64,000 nucleotides of DNA from Lysinibacillus sp. BPa_S21 (GTDB lineage: Bacteria; Bacillota; Bacilli; Bacillales_A; Planococcaceae), in contig NZ_JALIRS010000002.1 in assembly GCF_023337795.1 (NCBI RefSeq), forward strand, positions 1-64,000, given 5' to 3'. The translations under genes and the position numbers were made by a program. A model generated the notes under the pieces. It did not search any database. It worked only from the letters and a program-made list of their open reading frames with translations, and was not told the origin of the DNA. Each line of letters starts with the position of its first letter. The first letter of the stretch is position 1. Shown one piece after another: positions 39,879-49,368 of this stretch.

Positions 39879-41144
39879 CTAAATTACTATGTTTTCTCTT
39901 ACCCATGTTCCTTCACTTATTACTACTCGACCACGTTTTATGACCGTATCCACAATATTCGTCCCAAGCTCATAGGCAACATGCTTATAGTTTGGTACAT
40001 CCCATATTTGAATATCTGCAACTTTGCCAATTTCTAATGTTCCGCGATCTGTTAAATTCAATGCCCTAGCCGCTACTTTTGTTGCAGCTTTAATCGCTTC
40101 CTCTACCGTAAATTGATAAAGTCGACAAGCTAAATTAATGACAAAGGACATAGAACTTGTATAACATGCCGGGCACATATCAGTCGCTAAAGCTATTTGC
40201 ATACCGCTATCTAGCATTTTGCGAGCAGCAAAAGGCCGCTTATGTGCAACAGCAAAATCTAAAGCCGGCATCAATACACCAATAACCCCCGCTTCCGCTA
40301 ATTGTGACATTACTGATTCTGGTGTATAGTTCAAATGATCAATCGAAACCATCTTCATTCGGGCTGCTAAATCTGAACCACCAATATAAGAATAGGCATC
40401 CGCATGAATTTTAGGTAGTAATCCGTACGCTACTCCCGCTTGTAAGATACGCTCGGATTCTTGCTCAGTGAAATAGCCTTCATCACACCAAACATCACAG
40501 AATTCAGCTAAGTTATTTTGTGCTACCTGTGGAATCATAACGTCAATAATTTCGTTGACATATTGTTCCTTCGTTAAGTGATCCGGAATACCATGTGCCC
40601 CTAAAAATGTATTCACAACATCAAGTGGTGTATTTTTGTGTAATTGACGACCTATGCGTAAAATTTTCAATTCACTTTCAGGTGTTAACCCATAACCACT
40701 TTTACTTTCAACTGTAGTTGTGCCATGTTTAAGCATTGTCATCAAACGTTTTTTGGATTGCTCAAAAAGCACATCTTCAGCAGTATCTCTTGTAAGCTCA
40801 ATTGTATGATTAGGCCCTATTGTCATTGATAGCTTTTTCAGATTATCCTCAATGTTTCCAGACAATTTAGCAGCATATTCTTCAACCCTACTGCCATAAA
40901 AAACTAAATGTGTATGCGCATCAACATAGCCTGGGGCAACAACCTTACCTGCTGCATCAATACTATTTCTATCATCTATTTCATAACGTTGCTTTAATTC
41001 TTTATAAGAACAAATATCAATAATTCGTTCATCCTCAATAACAATTGCCGTATTAGTCAATATTTGGAAATCTTGCATCTTATCTCCCGTACAAGGTAAT
41101 ATTTGCGCTGCATTTTTAATAATATAGTCCGGTCTTTTTAGCAC
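39879..41144 (-). CDS. hutI: Imidazolonepropionase-like amidohydrolase (HutI)
   Basis: This 421-residue amidohydrolase aligns with HutI, which opens 4-imidazolone-5-propionate to N-formimino-Glu. Metal ligands are His77 and His79 (DAHTHLVF), His247 (KIHADA) and Asp322 (ALATDM). B. subtilis HutI uses Glu252 as catalytic base in HADE; the aligned residue here is Ala250 (HADA). The Asp322 region reads TDMCPACYTSS instead of the usual TDFNPG. It may thus act on a related substrate. Start has AGGAGTG upstream. Confidence 0.8.
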   Translation of the reverse strand: MLKRPDYIIKNAAQILPCTGDKMQDFQILTNTAIVIEDERIIDICSYKELKQRYEIDDRNSIDAAGKVVAPGYVDAHTHLVFYGSRVEEYAAKLSGNIEDNLKKLSMTIGPNHTIELTRDTAEDVLFEQSKKRLMTMLKHGTTTVESKSGYGLTPESELKILRIGRQLHKNTPLDVVNTFLGAHGIPDHLTKEQYVNEIIDVMIPQVAQNNLAEFCDVWCDEGYFTEQESERILQAGVAYGLLPKIHADAYSYIGGSDLAARMKMVSIDHLNYTPESVMSQLAEAGVIGVLMPALDFAVAHKRPFAARKMLDSGMQIALATDMCPACYTSSMSFVINLACRLYQFTVEEAIKAATKVAARALNLTDRGTLEIGKVADIQIWDVPNYKHVAYELGTNIVDTVIKRGRVVISEGTWVRENIVI

Positions 41145-41156
41145 TCGATCACTCCT

Positions 41157-42509
41157 TTACAGTAATAAATAGGCGATTGGTGTAACGATAATTAAGGTTA
41201 AAACGCTACGTACAAACCATATTCCTATCATTTTACCTAACGAAATCGGAATTTCCGTTGACAAAATGCATGGAATAAGCGCAGAGAAAAAGAGAATAGC
41301 AGAAATAGATAAAGTACCTACAATAAAACGTGTTTCGATAGCGCTCTCAACGACTACGAGTGATGGTAAAAACATATCCATTAAATTAACAACTGCTGCC
41401 TTTGCAACGATTAATGGCTCAGCAATTTGCAGTAAATATGTTACAGGCACAAACAAATAAGCTGCATAATCAAAAATGGGTGTATGATTGACAAGCCATA
41501 AACCAATAAGACCTACCGACATAATCGTCGGCAAAATACCCATTGCCATCACTAAGCCATCTTTCACATTATCCTTAATGCTTTGCCAGAGGTTCGGAGC
41601 TTTTTCAGCAGTCTGCATCGCTTCTCCCCATGCGTGCTGTATACGTTTTTCTTTTACGATTTTCTCCTTATCACCATCCACTTTGTTGTAGTATTCATTA
41701 CTAATATGACGAATTGGCCAAATACGGACACTAATCGCTGTAACTAAAAAAGTCACTATGAAAGTAATCCAAAAATAAAGATTCCAAATATCCATTAGGT
41801 TTAAAGTTTTTGCTACAACAATCATAAAAGTCACAGAAACGGTGGAAAACCCTGTAGCAATAATAACCGCTTCTTTTGTGGTATACTTCCCTTCCTTATA
41901 GATCCGGTTTGTAATTAATAACCCAATTGAATAACTACCGACAAAGGATGCCACAGCATCAATGGCAGATCTACCTGGTGTTTTCCAAATTGGGCGCATA
42001 ATAGGCTGCACTAAAATCCCTACAAATTCTAGTAAGCCATAACCGACAAGCATTGCTAAAAATATGGCGCCAATAGGGACTAAAACGCCAATTGGAGTAA
42101 GAAGTGAATTATACCAATAGGGTCCCATATCTTCAGCCAATAACCAGCTAGGCCCAATATTAAAAACAACAAGGACAGAAGCAATAGCACCAATTATTTT
42201 TAACGCCGAAATCACCATATCTACTACCGATTTATTCCATGTTTTTTGATAAATAGGATAAATTGCCCCAGCAATAACGATAATCAAAATGTAGTAGACA
42301 ATCACTGATGAAAACTGTGTACGGATAAACGTCACTAAGTGATCAAGTGGAATTGTCTTTTTTCCATTTAACGTTATGGAGATAAAGAACATAAATATAC
42401 CAAATAAGCTAAAGCCAAAAAATTTATAGACCGCTGATTTCGAATAAATAGGAGGTACTTTTTCTAGCATATTGTCAAAATCCAATGGCGTTGATTCAGC
42501 TTTTTTCAT
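41157..42509 (-). CDS. YjiH-family membrane protein (nucleoside-recognition domain)
   Basis: This 450-residue protein with about 11 membrane helices belongs to the YjiH family with Gate/nucleoside-recognition regions; GRSAIDAVASFVGSYSIGLL and IIATGFSTVSVTFM are typical. Relatives occur in hut operons of Firmicutes, where a role in histidine or urocanate transport is suspected. It sits between hutU and hutI, 12 bp from hutI. Confidence 0.82.
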   Translation of the reverse strand: MKKAESTPLDFDNMLEKVPPIYSKSAVYKFFGFSLFGIFMFFISITLNGKKTIPLDHLVTFIRTQFSSVIVYYILIIVIAGAIYPIYQKTWNKSVVDMVISALKIIGAIASVLVVFNIGPSWLLAEDMGPYWYNSLLTPIGVLVPIGAIFLAMLVGYGLLEFVGILVQPIMRPIWKTPGRSAIDAVASFVGSYSIGLLITNRIYKEGKYTTKEAVIIATGFSTVSVTFMIVVAKTLNLMDIWNLYFWITFIVTFLVTAISVRIWPIRHISNEYYNKVDGDKEKIVKEKRIQHAWGEAMQTAEKAPNLWQSIKDNVKDGLVMAMGILPTIMSVGLIGLWLVNHTPIFDYAAYLFVPVTYLLQIAEPLIVAKAAVVNLMDMFLPSLVVVESAIETRFIVGTLSISAILFFSALIPCILSTEIPISLGKMIGIWFVRSVLTLIIVTPIAYLLL

Positions 42510-42588
42510 GTGTTGTCACCCTTTTCTTATATAAAATGAGGCCAGATACATTTTTACATATTGCATCGGCCTCTGTTGATTCACTACT

Positions 42589-44304
42589 TCACACTTGTTC
42601 TTTGACTAAATCTTTTGGTCCAAAGGTTGCAGTTGGCTCCCACCATAATGGGATTTTAATACTTTCATCAGTTAATTTTCCTTTACCATTCGCTACATCT
42701 TTTGCAGTCTCATAACCCGCCTGAGCATGACGTACAACACCAATTCCTGAATCCACTGTCATCGCTACTTCCAAACGCATATCAGATTCATCCGTACCAT
42801 CCGCAATCATCGTTACACCTGTATGAACGGCTTCACCCATTGAATAGTTGGCTTGAAGTGCAATTAAATCACACATGCCTACTGCATTGAGTAAGCCATT
42901 TAACACCGGCCAATCAGAAATTAAATCGCCTCCATCCTTCATATTTTCTGATTCAAACGTTGGATTCACAATCGAACCGGAATCCAAATTATCGCGAGAA
43001 AACGCTACAGGACCACTTAACTCTCCTCGACGAATCATATCATTTACTTCTAAAGCAAATTTTTTACGTTGTCCAAAGCCCATATAGCAAATACGCGCTG
43101 GTAGAGCTTCTATTGGAATATGCTGCTTCGCTAGCTTAATCCAACGTGTGACAAGTAAATCGTCATTAAATTTATCTAAAATCATATCATCTATTTTGCG
43201 TAAATCTTCTGGATCCCCTGACATACAAATCCAACGGAATGGTCCTCGCCCTTCACAGAATAACGGACGTATATACTCAGCTACAAACCCCGGTAATCGT
43301 TTAGCCTCTTTTTCATCAAATCCTGCATCGATACATTCTTTACGAATACTTGTCCCATATTCAAACGAATGAACGCCTCGATCTAAGAAAGCAATTAATG
43401 CTTTTAACTCACGAATCATTGTTGTTCTTGCTTCTTTTAAATACTCGAGGCGATCCCGATCTCGCAATGCCTCAGCCTCTTCTACAGTGTAACCTGCCGG
43501 GAGGTATGCGATTGGATCATGTGCAGGGGTCATAGACGTTGCTATATCTGGTAAGAAATCAATTTTTAATGCTTGCTCAAAAATATCCGCTGCATTTCCT
43601 ACTACAGCAATCCCTAATGCTTCTCCAGCTGCTGCTTTTTTCTTTGCAAGTTCAATCGCCTCTTCTAATGAATTAACAACTACATCGATAAAACCCTTTT
43701 CGATACGACGATTAATGATTTCAATATTGGAATCACACAAAATTGCAACACCACCATGCATTGTCATTGCTCGTGTTTGGTTGCCCCCCATCCCCCCTGC
43801 ACCAGCTGTTAATAGGATTTTCCCTACAAGTGAATCACTATAATGGAGTCTAGCTATTGCGGATAACGTTTCAAATGTTCCTTGAATAACCCCTTGAGTG
43901 CCAATATATTCCCAAGGTGCAGCTGTATAATTAGCATACATAGTTAAATTCTTCTCTTGTAAATCGTAAAATGTTGGCCAATCTGCTTTCATAATATTTG
44001 TAGTAGCCATTACAACAGTAGGTGCGTATTTATGCGTTTTAAAGACTGCCACTGGCATACCTGATTGCACTACTAGTGTTTCGTCATCCTCTAAATTTTT
44101 CAGGGAATCCACAATTGCATGATAAGACTCCCAGTTTCGAGCTGCCTTTCCAATACCCCCGTAAATCACCAATTCTTCAGGTTTTTCAGCATTTTCCATA
44201 TTATTTTCTAACATTCTTAAAATAACTTCTTGGCGCCAGCCTTTGCATCGTAATGTGTTTCCACGCTGAGCCTTTACTGAATATAAAATTTCTGGTTTTG
44301 TCAT
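42589..44304 (-). CDS. hutU: Urocanate hydratase
   Basis: This 571-residue NAD-dependent enzyme converts urocanate to 4-imidazolone-5-propionate. It has the NAD-binding Gly-rich GAGGMGGNQT, the GTFET segment, and the conserved Cys of ARICYMGFG. Length is near the usual 550-560. GGAGGAG precedes the ATG. First gene of the operon, 38 bp after a sigma-54 promoter. No hutH or hutG occurs in this operon. Confidence 0.93.
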   Translation of the reverse strand: MTKPEILYSVKAQRGNTLRCKGWRQEVILRMLENNMENAEKPEELVIYGGIGKAARNWESYHAIVDSLKNLEDDETLVVQSGMPVAVFKTHKYAPTVVMATTNIMKADWPTFYDLQEKNLTMYANYTAAPWEYIGTQGVIQGTFETLSAIARLHYSDSLVGKILLTAGAGGMGGNQTRAMTMHGGVAILCDSNIEIINRRIEKGFIDVVVNSLEEAIELAKKKAAAGEALGIAVVGNAADIFEQALKIDFLPDIATSMTPAHDPIAYLPAGYTVEEAEALRDRDRLEYLKEARTTMIRELKALIAFLDRGVHSFEYGTSIRKECIDAGFDEKEAKRLPGFVAEYIRPLFCEGRGPFRWICMSGDPEDLRKIDDMILDKFNDDLLVTRWIKLAKQHIPIEALPARICYMGFGQRKKFALEVNDMIRRGELSGPVAFSRDNLDSGSIVNPTFESENMKDGGDLISDWPVLNGLLNAVGMCDLIALQANYSMGEAVHTGVTMIADGTDESDMRLEVAMTVDSGIGVVRHAQAGYETAKDVANGKGKLTDESIKIPLWWEPTATFGPKDLVKEQV

Positions 44305-44341
44305 TTAAAACTCCTCCTTTTTTCCTTACACACTTAAATAA

Positions 44342-44358
44342 AGCAAATAACGTGCCAA
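44342..44358 (-). promoter_or_regulatory. Sigma-54 promoter of hutU operon
   Basis: The minus strand reads TTGGCACG-TTAT-TTGCT, matching the SigL/RpoN consensus TGGCACG-N4-TTGC(A/T) with the GG and GC at -24 and -12. It lies 38 bp upstream of hutU and below two copies of the candidate activator site. Confidence 0.88.
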
Positions 44359-44456
44359 CTTTAAAATTACCCTTTTAAAAAGCGATAACAATGCTATTTA
44401 TAGAGTAGATTTTTAAAACATCTAGATCTAAACGCTCCCATACTACTTTAAATAAG

Positions 44457-44474
44457 CGCAGATACATTTTGCAT
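44457..44474. promoter_or_regulatory. Candidate activator site 1 (proximal, hut operon)
   Basis: CGCAGATACATTTTGCAT is a one- or two-base variant of the 18-bp motif found in three other copies. It lies 99 bp upstream of the -24 element. The flank is CATTTC. Confidence 0.7.
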
Positions 44475-44535
44475 CATTTCTTTTTTCTGTATTTTGTTTC
44501 TATTCAGAAAATATATATGGTAGGATGTATGAAAA

Positions 44536-44560
44536 CGCAGATAATTTTTGCATGCAAAAT
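44536..44560. promoter_or_regulatory. Candidate activator site 2 (distal, and regulator leader)
   Basis: CGCAGATAATTTTTGCAT is followed by GCAAAAT, so TTTTGCATGCAAAA is a palindrome. It is 79 bp from site 1 and about 24-48 bp upstream of the regulator start, so it may also mediate autoregulation. Confidence 0.75.
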
Positions 44561-44583
44561 AACGCGAGAAAGAAGGTTTTTGT

Positions 44584-46266
44584 ATGAGAGAAGAATTAAA
44601 ACGTTTTTCAAAAATATTTGGCGCAAATATCATTGCATTAGATAGTACTTTCCAAGTTATATGGTGGCATTTCAACGATGGTATCTCATTAAATTTAAAA
44701 GTTGATGTGCCCTTAGATACAATAATGGACATTGATTTAATGTTATTTCACCAACCGCAACGGTTACAAATTCAAGAGCAACATCTATCATTTACAATAG
44801 AACCCTTCTATTTAACAGAACAATTTTATTTCATATTAGTTGAGAACTTCGTAGATTTTCAGCATTCATTACAAAATAAAGTCTTTGTATTAGAAGAAAT
44901 TATTGAACATTTAGATGAAGGTATTATCGTAAGTAATAAAGAGGGTGACATTATATATTACAATGAGGCACTTGCTAAAATGGAGGAGCATAAAAAAGAG
45001 GATATGCTTGGAAGGAAACTTTGGGATGCTTATAATTATCAAGATCGCCGGCTATCAGAACATAATCATATTTTAAAGACAGCAAAACCAATTTATACTA
45101 AGTACCGTGCTCATGCTTATTCTGAAAATGAACCTAAATTTGTAGGCTATAGTTCCTTCCCTATTCAAAAAGATAACCAAACAATCGGTGTATTTTCGAT
45201 CACACACACAGAAACCAGCTTACGAAATCAATTGCGCCAAACTCTAGATTCGAGGCACCAAACAATGGAAGTGCCAGAAGTTGTGAAACGGAACAATGGC
45301 ACTATTTATACATTCCAAGATATTAAAGGCAACAGTCAGGAACTCCAGCAAACCATTATTGAGGCCAAAAATATCTCGATTTACAATACCGATACACTAA
45401 TCGTTGGCGAAACAGGTACAGGTAAAGAATTATTTGCACAGAGTATGCATAATTTAAGTCCTCGAGTAGCGAAGCCCTTTGTAGCGATTAACTGCGCAGC
45501 TATTCCACCAACACTATTAGAGAGTACATTATTCGGCTCTGTAAAAGGTGCTTTCACTGGTGCTACTACTCAAGAAGGTCTTTTTGAATATGCAAAAGAT
45601 GGAACACTTTTCCTAGATGAGATTAATTCACTCCCAATGGGACTTCAATCTAAATTAATGCGTGTCTTACAAGAAAGAGCCGTTAGACGCGTCGGTAGTA
45701 ATACCCTAATTCCAATCAATTGTACAGTCATTAGTGCATCTAATGAGGATCCCGAACTACTAACAGCGAATGACCGAATGCGTCTTGACTTATTTTATCG
45801 TATTGCTCATTCAAGTGTTTACATCCCTCCATTACGGGAAAGACCAGAGGATGTTCTTTTTTTTATCCAACACTTTTTACATAAAAATGTTCTTAAATAT
45901 ATGAAATCAGACTTAACGATAAAACCCGAGCTCTACAAAATACTTGTAGATTACGATTGGCCAGGGAATGTCCGTGAGCTAGAACACTTAATTGAGAATC
46001 TTGTAATACATGCAAATTCAGAAAGTAGTATTACAGAAGATATGCTACCGCGTTATCTAAAAAATAAACTATCGATGAAGCCTACTACTTCAAATAAAAG
46101 GCCCTTCAAAACACTCATGCATACTAACGAAGAACAATATATTCGAGAGGTTTTAAAACAGTGTGGAGGGAATATTTCAGCTGCAGCAAAGCAATTAAAT
46201 ATTTCCCGTCAATCTCTGCAGTATCATATGAAGAAGCTAGCTATTCGTAAAGAAGATCTCATTTAA
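44584..46266 (+). CDS. Sigma-54-dependent transcriptional activator (PAS-AAA-Fis)
   Basis: This 560-residue activator has an N-terminal sensing part (about 1-95, with Trp/Phe-rich IWWHF), a PAS domain (about 100-210), an AAA+ domain with GETGTGKE (275-282), GAFTGA (322-327, sigma-54 contact) and LFLDEI (342-347), and a Fis-type HTH at about 515-555 (GGNISAAAKQLNISRQSLQYH). It is transcribed divergently from hutU. Probable target sites are the four repeats next to it and near 49.2 kb. The ligand is unknown. Confidence 0.93.
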   Translation: MREELKRFSKIFGANIIALDSTFQVIWWHFNDGISLNLKVDVPLDTIMDIDLMLFHQPQRLQIQEQHLSFTIEPFYLTEQFYFILVENFVDFQHSLQNKVFVLEEIIEHLDEGIIVSNKEGDIIYYNEALAKMEEHKKEDMLGRKLWDAYNYQDRRLSEHNHILKTAKPIYTKYRAHAYSENEPKFVGYSSFPIQKDNQTIGVFSITHTETSLRNQLRQTLDSRHQTMEVPEVVKRNNGTIYTFQDIKGNSQELQQTIIEAKNISIYNTDTLIVGETGTGKELFAQSMHNLSPRVAKPFVAINCAAIPPTLLESTLFGSVKGAFTGATTQEGLFEYAKDGTLFLDEINSLPMGLQSKLMRVLQERAVRRVGSNTLIPINCTVISASNEDPELLTANDRMRLDLFYRIAHSSVYIPPLRERPEDVLFFIQHFLHKNVLKYMKSDLTIKPELYKILVDYDWPGNVRELEHLIENLVIHANSESSITEDMLPRYLKNKLSMKPTTSNKRPFKTLMHTNEEQYIREVLKQCGGNISAAAKQLNISRQSLQYHMKKLAIRKEDLI

Positions 46267-46297
46267 TAATTGACCGATAACTCTATTCGTAACAAAA

Positions 46298-46340
46298 AGG
46301 CTGTCCAAATTATATGCTTGATCATAAAATTGGGCAGCCT
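46298..46340. terminator. Bidirectional terminator
   Basis: Arms AGGCTG-CCAA/TTGG-CAGCCT lie between the convergent regulator and transporter genes. The minus-strand exit has TTTTTG. Confidence 0.75.
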
Positions 46341-46422
46341 AGTTATGATTTTATGTCTCATTCCTTCATTAAAATCTATGCAGTGTAAAGTTCATTTGAA
46401 AAATTATCGACTACTACTCTCT

Positions 46423-47592
46423 TTATATTGTTTTAATTAATATACTTGCAATAACAACACTTCCCAAGGTTACAGTTGTAAATCCTCCAACAAGCATTGG
46501 CGTCAAAATTTCATTGAAGATTTTTTTCTGTTCTTCTTCTGTTTCACCAATACTTCGACTTACTTCCTCACAGACAATGTAATCTCCTGGAAAACCAAAT
46601 GTTGCCGTCAACGCTACCGGTATTCCTAAATAAAAATCCCACTTAAATAGTTTTGATCCTATAAAACCACCTAAAATAATTCCTAGTATTCCTATACTAA
46701 GAATTGTTATAACCGCAGGCAAATTTTCGACAAACATATTGAACGTAATATCATTCATCATTCCTAAAACAATAAAAATAATCCCAGCCATACCAACTGT
46801 AAAACTATTTGATTTTTCCATCACTCGCTCAGGATAAAATTTCACTAATCGACCAATCATACCAATTGCTAACCCCCATAAACTATAAGGGATTCCTGTC
46901 ACTTTGGATAAGGCAACTGCAAGCGACCCTCCGATAAATAACATGAACAATAGTACTAACGATGTCTGATATTTTTTAGGAATGATTAATTTCTCTTCTT
47001 CATCATTTTGGAACGAGACAATATCAGATGCTACAAATGAACCACTATGGATTTGCTTACGGATTTTCATTGCATGTTTCCGTAACAAAAGATTGGCTAG
47101 TGGGATTCCTATAAATGATTGGAAAGCCATTATTAATGCAGGAATTGTAAGTAAACTAACTAAGCCTAACTCTTTTAATCCTTCCGAAGTAATCAAAACA
47201 GCAATAATTCCGCCATTTAAAGGGCCTGTTCCAGCAACTGCTGTTTGATAGTCAAAAAAGAAGGTAACAATCGTTAAGATAAAGAGTGAGGCAAAAAGCA
47301 TACCCATTATTGCAATAGCAACAGCCTTCCATTGCAAGCGAATCATTTTTAGTGGTATTAAAGTTCCCATATGGACTAAGATTAGTGCTGTACCTAATAG
47401 AGATCCTACAGTTAAAAATGTAGAGTTAGCAATTAAATCCTTCGGAAAAATTCCCAACCATAGTAAGACCAAATATCCCATCATTGCTACAAAAAGCATC
47501 GGTACTCTCGCCTTGCTAATAATTGAAAGGATTTCTCCCAGTGCGACTAACCCTAGAATAATCATTGCTGCAATTATAGGTTCTTGAAACAT
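46423..47592 (-). CDS. Predicted 10-11 TM transporter, family not recognised
   Basis: This 389-residue membrane protein has about 10-11 helices, an internal hydrophilic loop (about 175-205, with charged KHAMKIRKQIHSG), and two-fold pseudo-repeat appearance. Gly-rich stretches GTGPLNGGIIAVLITSEGL and GDYIVCEEVSRSIGETEEE stand out. I cannot name the family. It follows the M20D amidohydrolase by 11 bp, so it probably moves the amidohydrolase substrate or product. GGGAGG precedes the ATG. Confidence 0.7.
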   Translation of the reverse strand: MFQEPIIAAMIILGLVALGEILSIISKARVPMLFVAMMGYLVLLWLGIFPKDLIANSTFLTVGSLLGTALILVHMGTLIPLKMIRLQWKAVAIAIMGMLFASLFILTIVTFFFDYQTAVAGTGPLNGGIIAVLITSEGLKELGLVSLLTIPALIMAFQSFIGIPLANLLLRKHAMKIRKQIHSGSFVASDIVSFQNDEEEKLIIPKKYQTSLVLLFMLFIGGSLAVALSKVTGIPYSLWGLAIGMIGRLVKFYPERVMEKSNSFTVGMAGIIFIVLGMMNDITFNMFVENLPAVITILSIGILGIILGGFIGSKLFKWDFYLGIPVALTATFGFPGDYIVCEEVSRSIGETEEEQKKIFNEILTPMLVGGFTTVTLGSVVIASILIKTI

Positions 47593-47603
47593 TTTATCCT
47601 CCC

Positions 47604-48782
47604 TTAAGCATTTATTGTTAGAGCTGTATTAATTAGCACTTTCAAGCCAACTGCTAAAGATTCTTCATTAATAGCAAATTTAGGATGATGATGCGGATAA
47701 ATTAATGATTCGTCCTCCACAGCTGCACCGACTCCTATAAATACACCGGGAACTTGCGTTAAAAATGCCGAAAAATCTTCTCCTCCCATGAACGGATCAA
47801 TGTGTAAAATATAATCTGGCCCCATATTTTTTTCAATAATATCTTCCACCAATAAAGTCAACTGCTCATCGTTTACGACAGAAGAATAACCATAATTATA
47901 TTTGAATTTATAATCAGCACTATGTACTGCGGTTAAATGTTTTACTTGAAGTTCTATTTGTTCTGCAATTAACTCTCTAACTTCCTGCGAGTATGTTCGT
48001 ACACTACCACCTAGCAATAAGCGATCAGGAATGATATTTTTAGCGCTTCCCGCATTAAACTCTGTTACTGCTAAGACAGCACGTTCTTTCGCATCTACCT
48101 TTTGAGGAACAATTTGATGCAATAGATTGGTTATTTGTGCGCCAATTAAAATAGGATTTACAGAATCCTGTGGCTGAGAAGAATGCCCGCCCTTTCCAAT
48201 AATCTCAAGCTCAAACGTATCAGAATTTGCGGTAAAAGGACCTGAACAGATACCTATTTTTCCTGTAGGGAGCATTGAGAATAAATGTAATCCTATAATT
48301 TGATCGACACCTTCTAACACACCTACCGACACCATTTCCTTTGCTCCGCCCGGAAATACTTCCTCGGCATGCTGAAATATAAAGCGAATCTCTCCTTTTA
48401 TACTATTTTTCAAAGTAGACAAAATTTTTGCAGCGCCCAGTAGCATTGCTGTATGTCCATCATGTCCACAAGCATGCATTACATCCGGCACTTTAGAAGT
48501 GAATGGCAAATTCGTTTCTTCTTGAATAGGTAGTGCATCCATATCTGCTCTTAAAGCCAAACAATTTCCAGGTAGATTACCTTTTAAAATAGCTAAGACA
48601 CTTGTTTTCGTTGGTCTAGAAACCTCTAAATTCTCAAAAGAGTTCAATTGATTATAAACGAAATCAGATGTCGCATATTCCTGATAAGACAATTCAGGAT
48701 TTTCATGTAAATATCTTCTCCACTCAATAACTTGCGATACCATTTGCTCAATTTCTCCAGTAACGGTTAAAATGTTAGCCAT
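47604..48782 (-). CDS. M20D amidohydrolase (N-acyl amino acid hydrolase type)
   Basis: This 392-residue metallohydrolase of the hippurate hydrolase/IAA-amino acid hydrolase group has HACGHDGHTAMLLGAA (metal Cys, His), FIFQHAEEVFPGGA (catalytic Glu-Glu) and MGGEDFSAFL. It removes acyl groups from amino acids or related amides. It is the first gene of the second sigma-54 operon. GGGGAG precedes the ATG. Confidence 0.88.
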   Translation of the reverse strand: MANILTVTGEIEQMVSQVIEWRRYLHENPELSYQEYATSDFVYNQLNSFENLEVSRPTKTSVLAILKGNLPGNCLALRADMDALPIQEETNLPFTSKVPDVMHACGHDGHTAMLLGAAKILSTLKNSIKGEIRFIFQHAEEVFPGGAKEMVSVGVLEGVDQIIGLHLFSMLPTGKIGICSGPFTANSDTFELEIIGKGGHSSQPQDSVNPILIGAQITNLLHQIVPQKVDAKERAVLAVTEFNAGSAKNIIPDRLLLGGSVRTYSQEVRELIAEQIELQVKHLTAVHSADYKFKYNYGYSSVVNDEQLTLLVEDIIEKNMGPDYILHIDPFMGGEDFSAFLTQVPGVFIGVGAAVEDESLIYPHHHPKFAINEESLAVGLKVLINTALTINA

Positions 48783-49040
48783 ATGATTTCTCCCCTTTTA
48801 TTATGATAATGTTGTTCACACTACTTCACACAAAGTGCAATGAAACTAAATTAGTCGATTAACTCTCTTCTGGAAACAGATTATTCAGAAAATTATGTCG
48901 AAACCCTCGACCTTACCGTTTTCTATTTCTCCCGTTCAATCCCACTCTTCCTTCACCTTTTTATAAACACAAATTTTTACTACGGTAGATAAAAAGATTC
49001 CTAGTTTAAGCATCCCTCCTTTTCCCTTTATTCTTTAGTT

Positions 49041-49058
49041 GTGCAAATTACATGCCAA
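49041..49058 (-). promoter_or_regulatory. Sigma-54 promoter of M20D operon
   Basis: The minus strand reads TTGGCATG-TAAT-TTGCAC, one base from the consensus, with exact -24/-12 spacing. It lies about 258 bp upstream of the M20D start, leaving a long leader. Confidence 0.82.
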
Positions 49059-49168
49059 CTTTTCAAAATCAATTAAAAATAATAAGATTATTGTCTAAAA
49101 AAGAGCTTTCATAAGCTATTAATCAGTTTTATATCAAGTGTAGCTTTTCAAGTTAGCAGATAAAAAAA

Positions 49169-49186
49169 CGCAGATAATTTTTGCAT
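49169..49186. promoter_or_regulatory. Candidate activator site 3 (proximal, M20D operon)
   Basis: CGCAGATAATTTTTGCAT, followed by CATTATG, is identical to site 2 over 18 bp. It lies 111 bp upstream of the -24 element. Confidence 0.75.
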
Positions 49187-49246
49187 CATTATGTTTAATG
49201 TCATGTAAGTTTTAGTTAAATATTGCTCTAGTAAGCTTTTCTGTTA

Positions 49247-49271
49247 TGCAGATAATTTTTGCATGCAAAAT
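49247..49271. promoter_or_regulatory. Candidate activator site 4 (distal, M20D operon)
   Basis: TGCAGATAATTTTTGCAT, followed by GCAAAAT, matches site 2. It is 78 bp from site 3, mirroring the hut pair. Confidence 0.75.
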
Positions 49272-49278
49272 TAAAAGA

Positions 49279-49323
49279 AACTAGTTTTGCATCAGCGAAT
49301 ACGACGCTTTGCAATCACTAGTT
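49279..49323 (-). terminator. Terminator-like hairpin after chrA
   Basis: AACTAGT/ACTAGTT arms with inner TGCA and GCG/CGC pairings are followed on the minus strand by TTTCTTTTAATTTT. Confidence 0.55.
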
Positions 49324-49368
49324 CTCAGTACCCGTTATGATATTTGATTAGAGACTCAATGATTGATT

